Positions 9,978-18,402 of a stretch of DNA of 50,025 nt are shown here, piece by piece. The notes under the pieces were generated by a model. The model was not told the origin of the DNA and did no database searches. It was given only the letters and a program-made list of their open reading frames with translations. The stretch is from CAZJHD01 sp964545855. GTDB lineage: Bacteria > Planctomycetota > UBA1135 > JACQFD01. The stretch spans positions 1 to 50,025 of the forward strand of contig CAZJHD010000030.1 of assembly GCA_964545855.1 (NCBI GenBank), read 5' to 3'. The stretch's first letter is position 1. Every line of letters begins with the position of its first letter. The position numbers and the translations under genes were made by a program.

Positions 9978-11534
9978 ATGCGGCAACGCACCCGCTCGAT
10001 CCGCGCGTCCCTCGGCGGAGCCCTTCTCGTCGCCGCCGGAGCGCTCGGCGCAGGCTCCTCGCTCGCGCGCGCGGCGCACGCACCCACACCGCGCGCCGGC
10101 GAGCCGGCGCTCCGGGGGCTCGAAGCCTCCGACCTTCCGCCGCTGCGCGAGGCCGTCGCGCGTCTCGACGCCGCCCTCGTCTCCGGCGGCGCCGCGGCGC
10201 TCTCCGAGCTCCTCGTCGCCGAGCCGACGGCGGCGCGGGAAGCCTTCCGCCGCATGCGGGAGATGATCGGCTCGAAGTGGATCGTGGTCGATCGACGATC
10301 GGAGATCCTCGCCGCGGAGCGGATCGGCGCGACCGACGCGGTCTACGTCCGCTCGATGGAGCGACGCCGGCCGCGCGAGACCGAGCGACGCGCGAGCGCC
10401 TTCGACGAGCGACTCGACGAGGGGAGCGTGCTCTTCTTCCGACGGACGAGCACGGGCCCGCGCCTCGGACGCGTGGAGCGTTTCGAGCCCCGCGCGGCCC
10501 GCGTGCTCGCGGCCGTGGAGGTGGGTTGCCCTCCCTGCGCGTGGAGCTTCCCGCGGCCCGAGGGCTGGTTCCTCGTTCCGCGGACCGCGGCTGAGGGCGG
10601 GTCCTTCGACGCGATCTCCTGCGTGCATCCCGACCTCGAGGTCTCCATCGACTTCGACGCGCAAGCGATGCCGGAGCCGTGGGCGCCGGCCGACGCGAGC
10701 GTCGGCGACGAGCTGAGCCTCGCCGATTCCCTCGGCGTGCCGCGCTCCGCGCTGCTCCACGTCTCCGAGTCGCAACGCGAGGAGCCGGGCCCCCTCCCCG
10801 GCACGTCGGTCCGGCGCGCCGAGCGCATCGCCGACTATCCGCTCGGCGCGACCCAGGCCTCGGCGATCCGCTACTTCCGCATCTACCGGAGCGTCGGCCC
10901 CTTCCTGTTCACGCACGTGACCCACGGACTCGCCGGCGCCGTCGCCGGCCTCGAGCCCCAGGCGCGCGCCATCGCCGATTCGCTGCGCATCCGCGAGCGC
11001 GCCTTCGGCGGTGCCGAGCACGTCGCGCGCGTGGCCGCGGCCCACGAGCGCGGCTCCGGAGTCGAGGCCGGTGACGCCTTCGCCTGCGGCCAGCTCGGCA
11101 TCGCGTTCGATCCACCGGCGGGCTGGAGAGCCACGCGGCAGCCGGGCCTCGGACGCTTCTGCGTCCGCTACGAATCGGAGTCCGATCCGGGAGCGACGCT
11201 CACGGTCCTCACGCGAGAGGGCGACGCCGCGGCCTACGGAGAGTCGGCCATCGAGGCCTTCTTCGCGGCTCGCATCGCGAGCCTTGCACCGCCGATGCAG
11301 TCCTCCTGGAAGGAGACCGGACGCGTCCGCTTCGATCACGGGAACGGAGTCGACGTCGCCTTCCAGGTCGACTCCCGCTGGACCGAGGGCTCCTCCGCGC
11401 GCCGTGAACGATTCGTCGCCGTGCCGCTCGGGAAGGTCCTCCTCTGCTTCGTCGCGCGCGCGCCGGAGGGGACCTTCGACCAGCAAGCGCCGGTCTTCGA
11501 CGCCGTGGTCGCGTCGCTGCGCAGGGCGCCGTAG
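9978..11534 (+). CDS. Exported protein with two similar PsbP/DUF1795-like halves
   Basis: Not assigned to a named gene. The 518-residue product starts four bases after the anti-sigma stop and opens with a signal-peptide-like segment (RSIRASLGGALLVAAGALGAG, ending AAHA at about residue 35). Two later stretches look alike: about 195-345 (PRPEGWFLVPR ... QASAIRYFRIYRSVGPFLFTHVTHGL ... QARAIADSLR) and about 378-516 (FDPPAGWRATR ... RFVAVPLGKVLLCFVARAPEGTFDQQ ... DAVVASLRR). Each has the pattern of a PsbP/DUF1795-type domain: an opening 'P-x-GW', a strand-rich middle and a closing 'hydrophobic-S-L-R' helix. It is probably periplasmic and under the same sigma/anti-sigma control. Function is unknown. 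Confidence 0.7.
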   Translation: MRQRTRSIRASLGGALLVAAGALGAGSSLARAAHAPTPRAGEPALRGLEASDLPPLREAVARLDAALVSGGAAALSELLVAEPTAAREAFRRMREMIGSKWIVVDRRSEILAAERIGATDAVYVRSMERRRPRETERRASAFDERLDEGSVLFFRRTSTGPRLGRVERFEPRAARVLAAVEVGCPPCAWSFPRPEGWFLVPRTAAEGGSFDAISCVHPDLEVSIDFDAQAMPEPWAPADASVGDELSLADSLGVPRSALLHVSESQREEPGPLPGTSVRRAERIADYPLGATQASAIRYFRIYRSVGPFLFTHVTHGLAGAVAGLEPQARAIADSLRIRERAFGGAEHVARVAAAHERGSGVEAGDAFACGQLGIAFDPPAGWRATRQPGLGRFCVRYESESDPGATLTVLTREGDAAAYGESAIEAFFAARIASLAPPMQSSWKETGRVRFDHGNGVDVAFQVDSRWTEGSSARRERFVAVPLGKVLLCFVARAPEGTFDQQAPVFDAVVASLRRAP

Positions 11535-11535
11535 C

Positions 11536-11569
11536 GGCGGGAAGGCAGTAGACTTTCCGCCCTTTTTCT
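11536..11569 (+). terminator. Intrinsic terminator downstream of the sigma-operon
   Basis: Immediately after the stop codon at 11534, bases 11536-11544 pair with 11553-11561 (nine pairs including one G-T, loop of eight), followed by CTTTTTCT at 11562-11569. In a window this GC-rich a five-T run after a stable stem is distinctive. It separates the sigma-operon from ndk. Confidence 0.7.
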
Positions 11570-11608
11570 CCCCTTGCTGCCGGAGGCACGGCCCCGGTTC
11601 TCGCCCCC

Positions 11609-12085
11609 ATGGCCTCGATGGAACGCACGCTGATCCTCCTCAAGCCCGATGCCCTCCAGCGCCGCCTCTCGGGACGCATCCTCTCGCGCTTCGAGGAGAA
11701 GGGTCTCCGCATCGTCGGCCTGAAGCTGATGCAGATCACGCAGGAGCTCGCGGCGAAGCACTACGAAGCGCACAAGGCGAAGCCCTTCTACGGGGGCCTC
11801 GTCCGCTTCATGACGTCGTCGCCCGTGGTCGCCCTCGTCCTCGAGGGGAAGGACGTGATCGCGATCGTCCGCAAGCTCGTCGGCAAGACCTTCGGCCCCG
11901 AGGCGGAGCCCGGCACGATCCGCGGCGACTTCGGCGCGAGCCGCTCCTTCAACCTGATCCACGCGAGCGACGCGCCCGACACGGCGCGCCACGAGGTGGA
12001 ACTCTTCTTCCGCGCCGAGGAACTCCTCGCGTGGAAGCCGACGGATCTCGAGTGGGTCTACGACGTGAAGGACGAGCTGCAGTAG
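11609..12085 (+). CDS. ndk: Nucleoside diphosphate kinase
   Basis: Transfers the gamma phosphate of ATP to other (d)NDPs through a phosphohistidine. The 158-residue protein starts MASMERTLILLKPDAL and carries the active-site His118 in the conserved stretch SRSFNLIHASDAPDTARHEV, with the nucleotide-binding segments GKTFGPEAEPGTIRGDFG. It is slightly longer than the usual 140-150 residues because of a short C-terminal tail. It stands alone between a terminator and the NFACT gene 22 bases downstream, with which it may share a transcript. Confidence 0.97.
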   Translation: MASMERTLILLKPDALQRRLSGRILSRFEEKGLRIVGLKLMQITQELAAKHYEAHKAKPFYGGLVRFMTSSPVVALVLEGKDVIAIVRKLVGKTFGPEAEPGTIRGDFGASRSFNLIHASDAPDTARHEVELFFRAEELLAWKPTDLEWVYDVKDELQ

Positions 12086-12107
12086 GCGCCCTCCGCGGAG
12101 CCCCGCC

Positions 12108-13598
12108 ATGAGCCTCGGGGCTCGGGAGATCGAGACGGTGGTGGCGGAGCTCGCCCCCGCCGTCGCCGGCTCGACGATCCAGGACGTGGGCGGGAGCGGC
12201 GACGCGGAGGTCCTCCTCGTGCTCGCGCCGCAGGATGCGCGGGAGTCCGAGCCACGTCGTCCCCTCCGCGTCCTCCTGTCGTTCCGCGAGGGCTGCGTCC
12301 GCCTCCACCGCCTCACGCTCCGCGCGCCGGAGGGGCTCGCCCCCCCGGCGGCCGCCATCGCGCGCCTCGCGGCGAAGCTCCGCGGCGCGGAGGTGGTGTC
12401 CCTCGCGAATGCTCCCGGCGACCGCGTCGCGACGTTCGTGCTGCGCTCCGCCGGACGCTCCCTCGTGCTCCGCTTCGAGCTCTTCTCGACCCGGCCGACG
12501 TGGGTGCTCGTCGGCGACGACGGCCGCATCCTCGACCTGCGGGCGCCGGTTCGAACGCGCCACCGGACGCTCGCCGTCGGCGCGCCCGACGCGCCGCCGG
12601 TCGCGCCCCCCTTCGAGCCGCCCCCGTCGCGCTTCCCGCCGGCCGGACCGCGCTTCCAGGCGAACGACGCCATCGAGGCGCACTACGCGCCGCTCGCGCG
12701 CGTGGCCCTGCTGGAGGAGGCCCGCACCACGTTGCGGCGCCGGGTGCGCGACCGGCTCGCGAACCGCGACGACCGCATCCGCGGCATGCGCGTGCGCCTG
12801 GAGGAGTCGGCCGGCGCCGACGACCTGCGCCGCCGGGCGGAGCTCCTGAGCGGAGCGCGCCACGGGATCCCGCGCGGCGCGAGCGAGGCGCGCGTCGTCG
12901 ATTGGTTCGACCCCGCGACACCGGAGGTCACGATCGAGCTCGACCCCTCCGTCGATCTCGCCGTCGCGATCGAGCGCCTGTTCACGCGCGCGCGACGGCT
13001 GACGGAGGGGATCGACCGCGTGCGCGAGGAGCTCGCCGCGGCGCAGGCGAGCCGCGCGGTCCTGGCGGCGGCCCTCGAAGCGATCGATGCGGCCGACGGG
13101 CCGGAGCCCCTCTCCGCCCTGGAATCGTCGCTGCTCCGCGACGGCCATCTCTCCGAGCCGACCGGTCGGCGCGCCGCCGCGAAGCGTGCCGTCTCCCCTC
13201 CCGGCTCGCGACGGTTCGTGTCGCGCGACGGCCTCACGATCCTCGTGGGCAAGGGCGCGCGCGACAACGACCGCCTCACGTTCCAGACGGCGCGTGGCAA
13301 CGACCTCTGGCTCCACGTCTCCGGAGGCGTGCCCGGCTCCCACGTCGTCGTGCGGATGCCGCGCGAGGCGAGCCCCCCGGAGGAGACGCTCCTCGACGCC
13401 GCCACGCTCGCCGTCCACTACTCGAAGGTGCGCGGAGCCGGACGCGCCGAAGTGCTCTGGACGCTCCGCAAGCACGTCACCAAGGCCCGGGGCGGACCAC
13501 CGGGGCTCGTGCATGTGGCGGGCGAGAAGCGGATCCTGGTCGATCTCGACCGGGCGCGGCTCGAGCGCCTTCTGCGCGGCGACGACGCCGGCGCTTGA
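12108..13598 (+). CDS. NFACT family protein, RqcH/Rqc2-like
   Basis: A 496-residue member of the NFACT family, whose RqcH/Rqc2 members add C-terminal tails to nascent chains on split large ribosomal subunits. The N-terminal NFACT-N domain (about 1-190) keeps an Asp-Arg pair (105-106, in PGDRVATF) at the place expected for the tRNA-binding DR of RqcH. The middle (about 195-345) is helical and coiled-coil-like, and the C-terminal NFACT-R domain (about 370-485) shows SRDGLTILVGKGARDND, LWLHVSGGVPGSHVV, LAVHYSKVRG and PPGLVHV in order. Substrate and partners are not visible here. The family call is strong; tail synthesis is inferred from relatives. Confidence 0.85.
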   Translation: MSLGAREIETVVAELAPAVAGSTIQDVGGSGDAEVLLVLAPQDARESEPRRPLRVLLSFREGCVRLHRLTLRAPEGLAPPAAAIARLAAKLRGAEVVSLANAPGDRVATFVLRSAGRSLVLRFELFSTRPTWVLVGDDGRILDLRAPVRTRHRTLAVGAPDAPPVAPPFEPPPSRFPPAGPRFQANDAIEAHYAPLARVALLEEARTTLRRRVRDRLANRDDRIRGMRVRLEESAGADDLRRRAELLSGARHGIPRGASEARVVDWFDPATPEVTIELDPSVDLAVAIERLFTRARRLTEGIDRVREELAAAQASRAVLAAALEAIDAADGPEPLSALESSLLRDGHLSEPTGRRAAAKRAVSPPGSRRFVSRDGLTILVGKGARDNDRLTFQTARGNDLWLHVSGGVPGSHVVVRMPREASPPEETLLDAATLAVHYSKVRGAGRAEVLWTLRKHVTKARGGPPGLVHVAGEKRILVDLDRARLERLLRGDDAGA

Positions 13599-13636
13599 TG
13601 CACACCGCGTTGGGCGTTGCTCCACCCTCCGGCGGA

Positions 13637-13642
13637 TAGCAT
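13637..13642 (+). promoter_or_regulatory. Possible -10 element upstream of yggS
   Basis: TAGCAT lies 28 bases before the GTG start in a 71-base gap that follows the NFACT gene. No convincing -35 stands 16-18 bases upstream (the nearest, TTGCTC, is 14 away), so this is weak. It is the only non-overlapping junction before the long coupled gene run that follows. Confidence 0.2.
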
Positions 13643-13669
13643 CCTCGGCCCGATGTTCCCCGACGCGCA

Positions 13670-14410
13670 GTGACCGACGAGACCTTGACGATCCTCCAGC
13701 GGAACTGGCGGTCCGTGACGGAGCGGATCCGCCGGGCCGCCGCCGACGCCGGCCGGCGCGCGGACGCCGTGACGCTCGTCGCCGTGACGAAGTCGGTCGG
13801 CGCCGACGTGGCCCTCGCGCTCCGCCGGCTCGGCCAGGAGGACCTCGGCGAGAACCGCGTGCAGGAGCTCGAGCGGAAGACGGCGGCCTTCGCGGACGCC
13901 GGCGCCATCGCCCGCTGGCACCTCGTCGGCCCGATCCAGGCGAACAAGGTGCGCAAGGCCGTCCGCGCCGCCGATCTCCTGCACGCCGTCGACGCGGCCG
14001 ACCTGCTCCCGCGTCTCGATCGGATCGCCGCCGAGGAGGAGCGGACGGCGCGCTTCCTCCTGGAGGTGAACGTGAGCGGCGAAGCCGCCAAGCACGGCGT
14101 CGCGCCGGCCGACGTCGCGGACGTGCTCGCGGGCGCGCGCGGCCTCGCGCACGCGAAGGCGGCCGGCTTGATGACGATGGCGCCCCTCGACGCCGACCTG
14201 GGCCAGCAGCGCGCGATCTTCCGGACGCTGCGAGGTCTGCGCGACCGAGCCGCCGACGGCGGCCTCCTGCCCGGGGCGGGCGAGGGTCCGGGGGAGCTCT
14301 CCATGGGGATGTCGGGCGACTTCGAGACCGCGATCGCCGAGGGCGCGACCCTCGTCCGCGTCGGCACCGCGCTCTTCGAGGGCCTGCCCGGGAGACCGGT
14401 CGCCGCGTGA
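13670..14410 (+). CDS. yggS: YggS/PROSC family PLP-binding homeostasis protein
   Basis: Fold-type III pyridoxal-phosphate protein that buffers free PLP and has no known catalytic turnover. The 246-residue chain has the PLP lysine K41 in LVAVTKSV, followed by GENRVQEL, WHLVGPIQANKVR (usually WHFIGHLQSNK), LLEVNVSGEAAKHG, GLMTMAPL and the phosphate-binding C-terminal LSMGMSGDFETAIAEGATLVRVGTALF. It starts at GTG and begins a run of seven genes in which neighbours overlap or nearly touch. Its stop overlaps the kinase GTG by four bases. Confidence 0.93.
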   Translation: MTDETLTILQRNWRSVTERIRRAAADAGRRADAVTLVAVTKSVGADVALALRRLGQEDLGENRVQELERKTAAFADAGAIARWHLVGPIQANKVRKAVRAADLLHAVDAADLLPRLDRIAAEEERTARFLLEVNVSGEAAKHGVAPADVADVLAGARGLAHAKAAGLMTMAPLDADLGQQRAIFRTLRGLRDRAADGGLLPGAGEGPGELSMGMSGDFETAIAEGATLVRVGTALFEGLPGRPVAA

Positions 14411-17241
14411 GCCGCCTCACGATCGTCGCGGGGCCGAAGGAGGGAGCGTCGATCGAGCTCCCGAACGGGAGCTTCACGCTCGGCAGCGAAGGGAGCCGCG
14501 TCGACTTCGCGCTCGAAGGAGAATCCGTCTCGTCGGTCCATTGCCGGATCGCTCCCCTGAAGGGCGGCGGCTTCGGACTCCAGGATCTCGCGTCCTCGGC
14601 GGGCACCTTCGTGAACGGCGAGCGCGTGACGACGGTGCGCCTGAACGAGGGCGACCGCATCCGCGTCGGCGCCGTCGAGATCCGCTTCGGCGGCGCGGCG
14701 GATCCCGCGCCCGCCGACGCTCCCGCTCCCGCCTCCGAGGACTCCGTTCCCTCCAAGTCCGGGCTCTCGGCGCGCGCCATCGTGCAGCAGGTGCGCGCCG
14801 CGGAGTCGGGCCGCGCGACGGAGCCGGACCGCACGGGCGAGGAGATCGGCGGATACAAGATCGAGTCGGTGCTCGGCCGCGGCGGGATGGGCACGGTCTA
14901 CCGCGCGACCCAGATGTCGCTCCACCGCACCGTCGCCCTGAAGGTGCTCTCATCGCAGATCTCCGGCGACCCGAGGTTCGTCGACCTCTTCCTGCGGGAG
15001 GCACGGGCGGCGGCGCGGCTCCACCACCCGAACGTCGTGACGATCCACGACGTCGGATCGCTGGGAGACGTCCACTACTACTCGATGGAGCTCTTCGAGG
15101 GCGGCAGCGTCGAGTCGTCGCTCCGCAAGCAAGGACGCCTCGGCGTCGAGACGTCGCTCTCGATCGCGCGTGACGCGGCGCGCGCCCTCGAGTTCGCGGA
15201 GGAGCACGGCCTGCGTCACCGCGACGTGAAGCCCGACAACTTGATGCTCACGAGCCGCGGCGTCGCGAAGCTCGCCGATCTCGGGCTCGCCGCGACGACG
15301 GCCGAGGGATCGGGCGCCGCCTTCGGCACGCCGCACTTCGTGGCTCCGGAGCAGTCCGTCGGCGCGTCCGCCGATCACCGGGCCGACCTCTACTCCCTCG
15401 GCGCGACGCTGTTCCGCATGCTCACGGGGCGCACCGTGTTCCAGGGGGCGACGGTGCAGGAGATCCTCGACTCCGTTCGCTCCTCGCCCCCGCCCCGCGT
15501 GCGGAGCCTCGTGGAGGACGTGCCCGAGGCCGTCGACGATCTCGTGGCGCGGCTCCTCCAGAAGGACCCGGCCGAGCGCCCCGCCTCGGCGAAGGAGGTC
15601 GTCGCCGCGATCGACGCGATCCTCGCGCCGTCGGTGGGCGGGATCCCGACGCGCGTGCTGCTCGCCGGCGGCGTCGGCATCGCGGCCGTCCTCGGCGTCG
15701 CGATCTTCTTCGCCCTGAAGGGGGGCGAGGCGCCTTCGACGCAGCCCATCGTGATCGTCGACACGGCGGAGACGGAGCGCGTGCAGCGCGAGAAGGACGC
15801 CATGGAGCGCCAGCTCGCCGAGCAGGCGGCCGAGAGCGCGTTCCTCCAGACCCAGCTGCGGGGCGAGATCCCCGCGCTCGAGCTCGCGGCGGCCTACGAC
15901 CGCGTCGCCGCGGAGCACGCGGGCACGGACGCCGCCGCCCGCGCCGCCACCGAGGCAACGCGCCTCCGCACCGCCGACGCCGAGGCGCGCCGGCTCGCGG
16001 CCGAGCGCGCGGCCCTCGCGGCCGAGTTCCGCGACCTCCTGGAGACGGCCTTCGCGACGCAGATCGAGGCGAACCGCTACCTCGAAGCCCTCGCACTCCC
16101 TCCCACGATCCCGGGCTACGAGGCGGCGCTCCAGGATCCCGAGGCGCGGTCGGCGATCGACGCCGTCCCGGGACGCGTCGCGTCCGCCGCCGAGCTGCGC
16201 GCCCGGGAGCTCCTCCACTCCGCCGAGACCGCCCTCGCGGAGAGCCGCCACGAGGACGCGCAGCGCGACGCACGGAAGGCGAAGGAGATCCTCGATCGCC
16301 TCGTCGAGACCTCGGAGTCCTCGATCGCGCCGACACTCCTCGAAGGCCTCCGGGCGCTGCACACGACGGCCCTGCAGACGCTCGCCCAGGCCGGCGAGCT
16401 GAAGCGCGATGCCGAGACCGACCGCTTGCGAGCGGCGTTCCTCGACGCGCAGCGCGCCGTCGAGGCTTCCCTCGGCGATCTCCGCGCGGGCGACCCCTCG
16501 GCGGCCCTCGCGCGCCTCGAGACCCTCGCCGCCCCGGGATCGCCGTGGCACGCGGCCTTCGCCGGCGCCCGCGACGACGCGTCCGCCGCGGTCCGGCTCC
16601 TCGCCGACCTGCGCGCCGCCGCCGCCGCGCGCGCGCTCCCCGCCGACTCGATCGCCGATCCAGCGACGGGCAAGAAGCACCGCATCACGGCTCTCGACGC
16701 CGACGGCGTGCGGCTCGAGGGGCCCTCCCCGTCCGGCGAGCCGACGATCCTCGTCCGCTGGAGCGACGGTCCGTCGGTGGCCGCTCTCGGCGCGCTGCTG
16801 CGTCGGCCCGACTCGCACGATGCGTCGCTCGAGATGCGCATCGCGCGCGCGGCACTCCTCGACGCCGTCGCCTCGAACGGTCTCGCGCTGGCGGGGCACC
16901 AGCGGGCGATCCGCGCCGACGCGCCGCTCGTGGCGGCGCCGCCCGCGCTGCGCCGCGCGAGCCTCGGCCGAGCCCGCGAAGCCCTCGCGGCGGCGCGCGC
17001 TGCGGGCGCTGCCGAGGAGGAGGCAGCCGCCCTCGAGACCCGAGTGGCCGCGGAGGAGCGCGCCCTCGCGCTCTGGCACGAGGGCCTCGAGGCGCTTTCG
17101 ACGGGCGCCTTCACGGGCGCCGAGACGGCGCTCGCGTCGCTGCTCGCCCTCGAGCCGTCCCCCGTCGCGCTCTTCCTCGCGAGCGACGGATCGACGCTCG
17201 TCGCGCGGGGACGCAAGGGCGCCGTCTCGGCGGGACGATGA
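14407..17241 (+). CDS. FHA domain-serine/threonine protein kinase fusion, membrane-anchored
   Basis: A 944-residue protein. Residues 1-95 form an FHA domain (SVSSVHCRI and GTFVNGERV are clear, but the usual Gly-Arg is Gly25-Ser26). Residues 150-406 are a Hanks-type kinase: glycine loop LGRGGMGTVY, Lys179 in VALKV, Glu198, catalytic HRDVKPDN (Asp273), DLG at 291-293 in place of DFG, and APE at 313-315. A single membrane helix follows (about 416-436), then about 500 residues rich in Ala, Glu, Arg and Leu, predicted as coiled coil or TPR-like repeats with no recognised domain. The start is a GTG overlapping the yggS stop (GTGA). Substrate and signal are unknown. The kinase should be active because all catalytic residues are present. 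Confidence 0.9.
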   Translation: MSRLTIVAGPKEGASIELPNGSFTLGSEGSRVDFALEGESVSSVHCRIAPLKGGGFGLQDLASSAGTFVNGERVTTVRLNEGDRIRVGAVEIRFGGAADPAPADAPAPASEDSVPSKSGLSARAIVQQVRAAESGRATEPDRTGEEIGGYKIESVLGRGGMGTVYRATQMSLHRTVALKVLSSQISGDPRFVDLFLREARAAARLHHPNVVTIHDVGSLGDVHYYSMELFEGGSVESSLRKQGRLGVETSLSIARDAARALEFAEEHGLRHRDVKPDNLMLTSRGVAKLADLGLAATTAEGSGAAFGTPHFVAPEQSVGASADHRADLYSLGATLFRMLTGRTVFQGATVQEILDSVRSSPPPRVRSLVEDVPEAVDDLVARLLQKDPAERPASAKEVVAAIDAILAPSVGGIPTRVLLAGGVGIAAVLGVAIFFALKGGEAPSTQPIVIVDTAETERVQREKDAMERQLAEQAAESAFLQTQLRGEIPALELAAAYDRVAAEHAGTDAAARAATEATRLRTADAEARRLAAERAALAAEFRDLLETAFATQIEANRYLEALALPPTIPGYEAALQDPEARSAIDAVPGRVASAAELRARELLHSAETALAESRHEDAQRDARKAKEILDRLVETSESSIAPTLLEGLRALHTTALQTLAQAGELKRDAETDRLRAAFLDAQRAVEASLGDLRAGDPSAALARLETLAAPGSPWHAAFAGARDDASAAVRLLADLRAAAAARALPADSIADPATGKKHRITALDADGVRLEGPSPSGEPTILVRWSDGPSVAALGALLRRPDSHDASLEMRIARAALLDAVASNGLALAGHQRAIRADAPLVAAPPALRRASLGRAREALAAARAAGAAEEEAAALETRVAAEERALALWHEGLEALSTGAFTGAETALASLLALEPSPVALFLASDGSTLVARGRKGAVSAGR

Positions 17242-17567
17242 GCGCGCGCGCATCGGCGGTGGACGTCCGCACGAGCGCCCTCGGCGCCCGTTTCGTAGTG
17301 AAGGCGAAGCCTCGCGCTCGACGCGTGGGGATCGGCGGCCTCTGGAACGGGAGCGTCCGCGTCCTCGTGCGCGAGCCCGCCGAGGGAGGGCGCGCGAACG
17401 CCGCGGTCCTGGCCGTGCTGGCGGACGCGCTCGGCGTGAGGGTCGCGTCGCTCCGACTCGTCGCCGGAGCCGCCTCCTCGCGGAAGGTCGTGGAGGCCGA
17501 GGGCCTCTCCGTCGCGGCGCTGCGACGAAGGCTCGCGGAAGCGCTCGCACCGGTGGCGGAGACCTGA
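17238..17567 (+). CDS. yggU: DUF167/YggU family protein
   Basis: A 109-residue protein of the DUF167 family, small conserved alpha/beta proteins of unknown biochemical role that often sit near yggS, as here two genes away. The family signature is seen as FVVKAKPRARR, then REPAEGGRANAAVLAVLADAL (the usual form is 'P-x-x-GKAN'), and LVAGAASSRKVV. The ATG overlaps the kinase stop (ATGA), and the next gene begins one base after its stop. Confidence 0.85.
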   Translation: MSARASAVDVRTSALGARFVVKAKPRARRVGIGGLWNGSVRVLVREPAEGGRANAAVLAVLADALGVRVASLRLVAGAASSRKVVEAEGLSVAALRRRLAEALAPVAET

Positions 17568-17568
17568 C

Positions 17569-18402
17569 GTGGCCGCATCGGAGCAGCCGCTCTTCGACCG
17601 CATGGTCGCGGCGAGCGAGGAGCTGCGCGGCCGGCTGGGACGCGCTCCGAAGATCGCGTGGCTCGCCGAAGGGGGCCTCGGCCCCCTGGAGCGGCGTCGC
17701 GTCGCCGGCGCCTCGCGCGACGCGAGCGACCTGCCGGGTTTCGCGCCCGGATCGCCCGGACGATTCCTCCGTCTCGCGATCGACGCGCGCACGGAGATCG
17801 TCGCCTTCGAGGGAGGCGTGCTCCTCGCGGACGGAGCCGCGCCGGAGGACGTGGCGCTCCCGGTCTGGATCCTCGCGCACCTCGGCGCCGAGGTCTGCAT
17901 CCTCACGGGCGGCGCGAGCGCGCTGGAGCCGTCCCTCGACGTTCCCTCGCTCCTCGGCGTCGAGGATCACTGGAACCTCGGCGGCGCGACGCCCCTCCCG
18001 GCGCAGGCCGACGAGCGCTTCGGTCCTCGCTATCCCGATCTCGCGCAGGCCTACGACGGCACGCTCCTCGCGCGCGCCACGCGGCACGCGGCGCGTCTCG
18101 GCATCCCGTTCCGCGCGGGCGTGCTCGCAGCGAGCCGCGGCCCGAGCCTCGAGACCTTCGCCGAGCGATCCTTCCTCCGCACGACGGGAGCGCATGCCGT
18201 CGCCCAGTCGATCGTCGTGCCGGCCCTCGCGGCGGCCCATGCCGGGCTCTCGACGCTCGCGCTCGCCGGCATCGTCGAGGGCGTCCGCGGCCGCGGCCGC
18301 TTCGCCGATCCCGCCGCCATGGCGCGCGCCGCCGTGGTGGTCGCCGACCAGACGGCGCGCCTCGTGGAGGCTCTCGCTCCGGAGCTCGCGTCGACGCCAT
18401 GA
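17569..18402 (+). CDS. Purine nucleoside phosphorylase-like protein with altered active site
   Basis: A 277-residue protein that follows the trimeric purine nucleoside phosphorylase (PunA) pattern: AFEGG, then a central AEVCILTGGASALEP, FGPRYPDLAQAYD, RAGVLAASRGPSLETFAE and a C-terminal GAHAVAQSIVVPALAAAHAGL. Several usual catalytic features are changed. The GSGLG phosphate loop reads EGGLG, the His-x-Tyr-Glu-Gly motif reads AFEGG, GMSTVPE reads AQSIVVPA, and the Thr-Asn that binds the base is GIV. The 'GPxxET' glutamate is kept. It may bind purine-like ligands without normal phosphorolysis (inference). It starts with GTG one base after the DUF167 stop and overlaps purN by four bases. Confidence 0.75.
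   Translation: MAASEQPLFDRMVAASEELRGRLGRAPKIAWLAEGGLGPLERRRVAGASRDASDLPGFAPGSPGRFLRLAIDARTEIVAFEGGVLLADGAAPEDVALPVWILAHLGAEVCILTGGASALEPSLDVPSLLGVEDHWNLGGATPLPAQADERFGPRYPDLAQAYDGTLLARATRHAARLGIPFRAGVLAASRGPSLETFAERSFLRTTGAHAVAQSIVVPALAAAHAGLSTLALAGIVEGVRGRGRFADPAAMARAAVVVADQTARLVEALAPELASTP

Noticed and set aside
11949..14894. Very long open frame antisense to ndk, the NFACT gene and yggS
   Set aside because: It is Arg/Pro/Ser-rich with no domain, and the opposite strand carries three clear genes. Long antisense frames are expected at this GC content.
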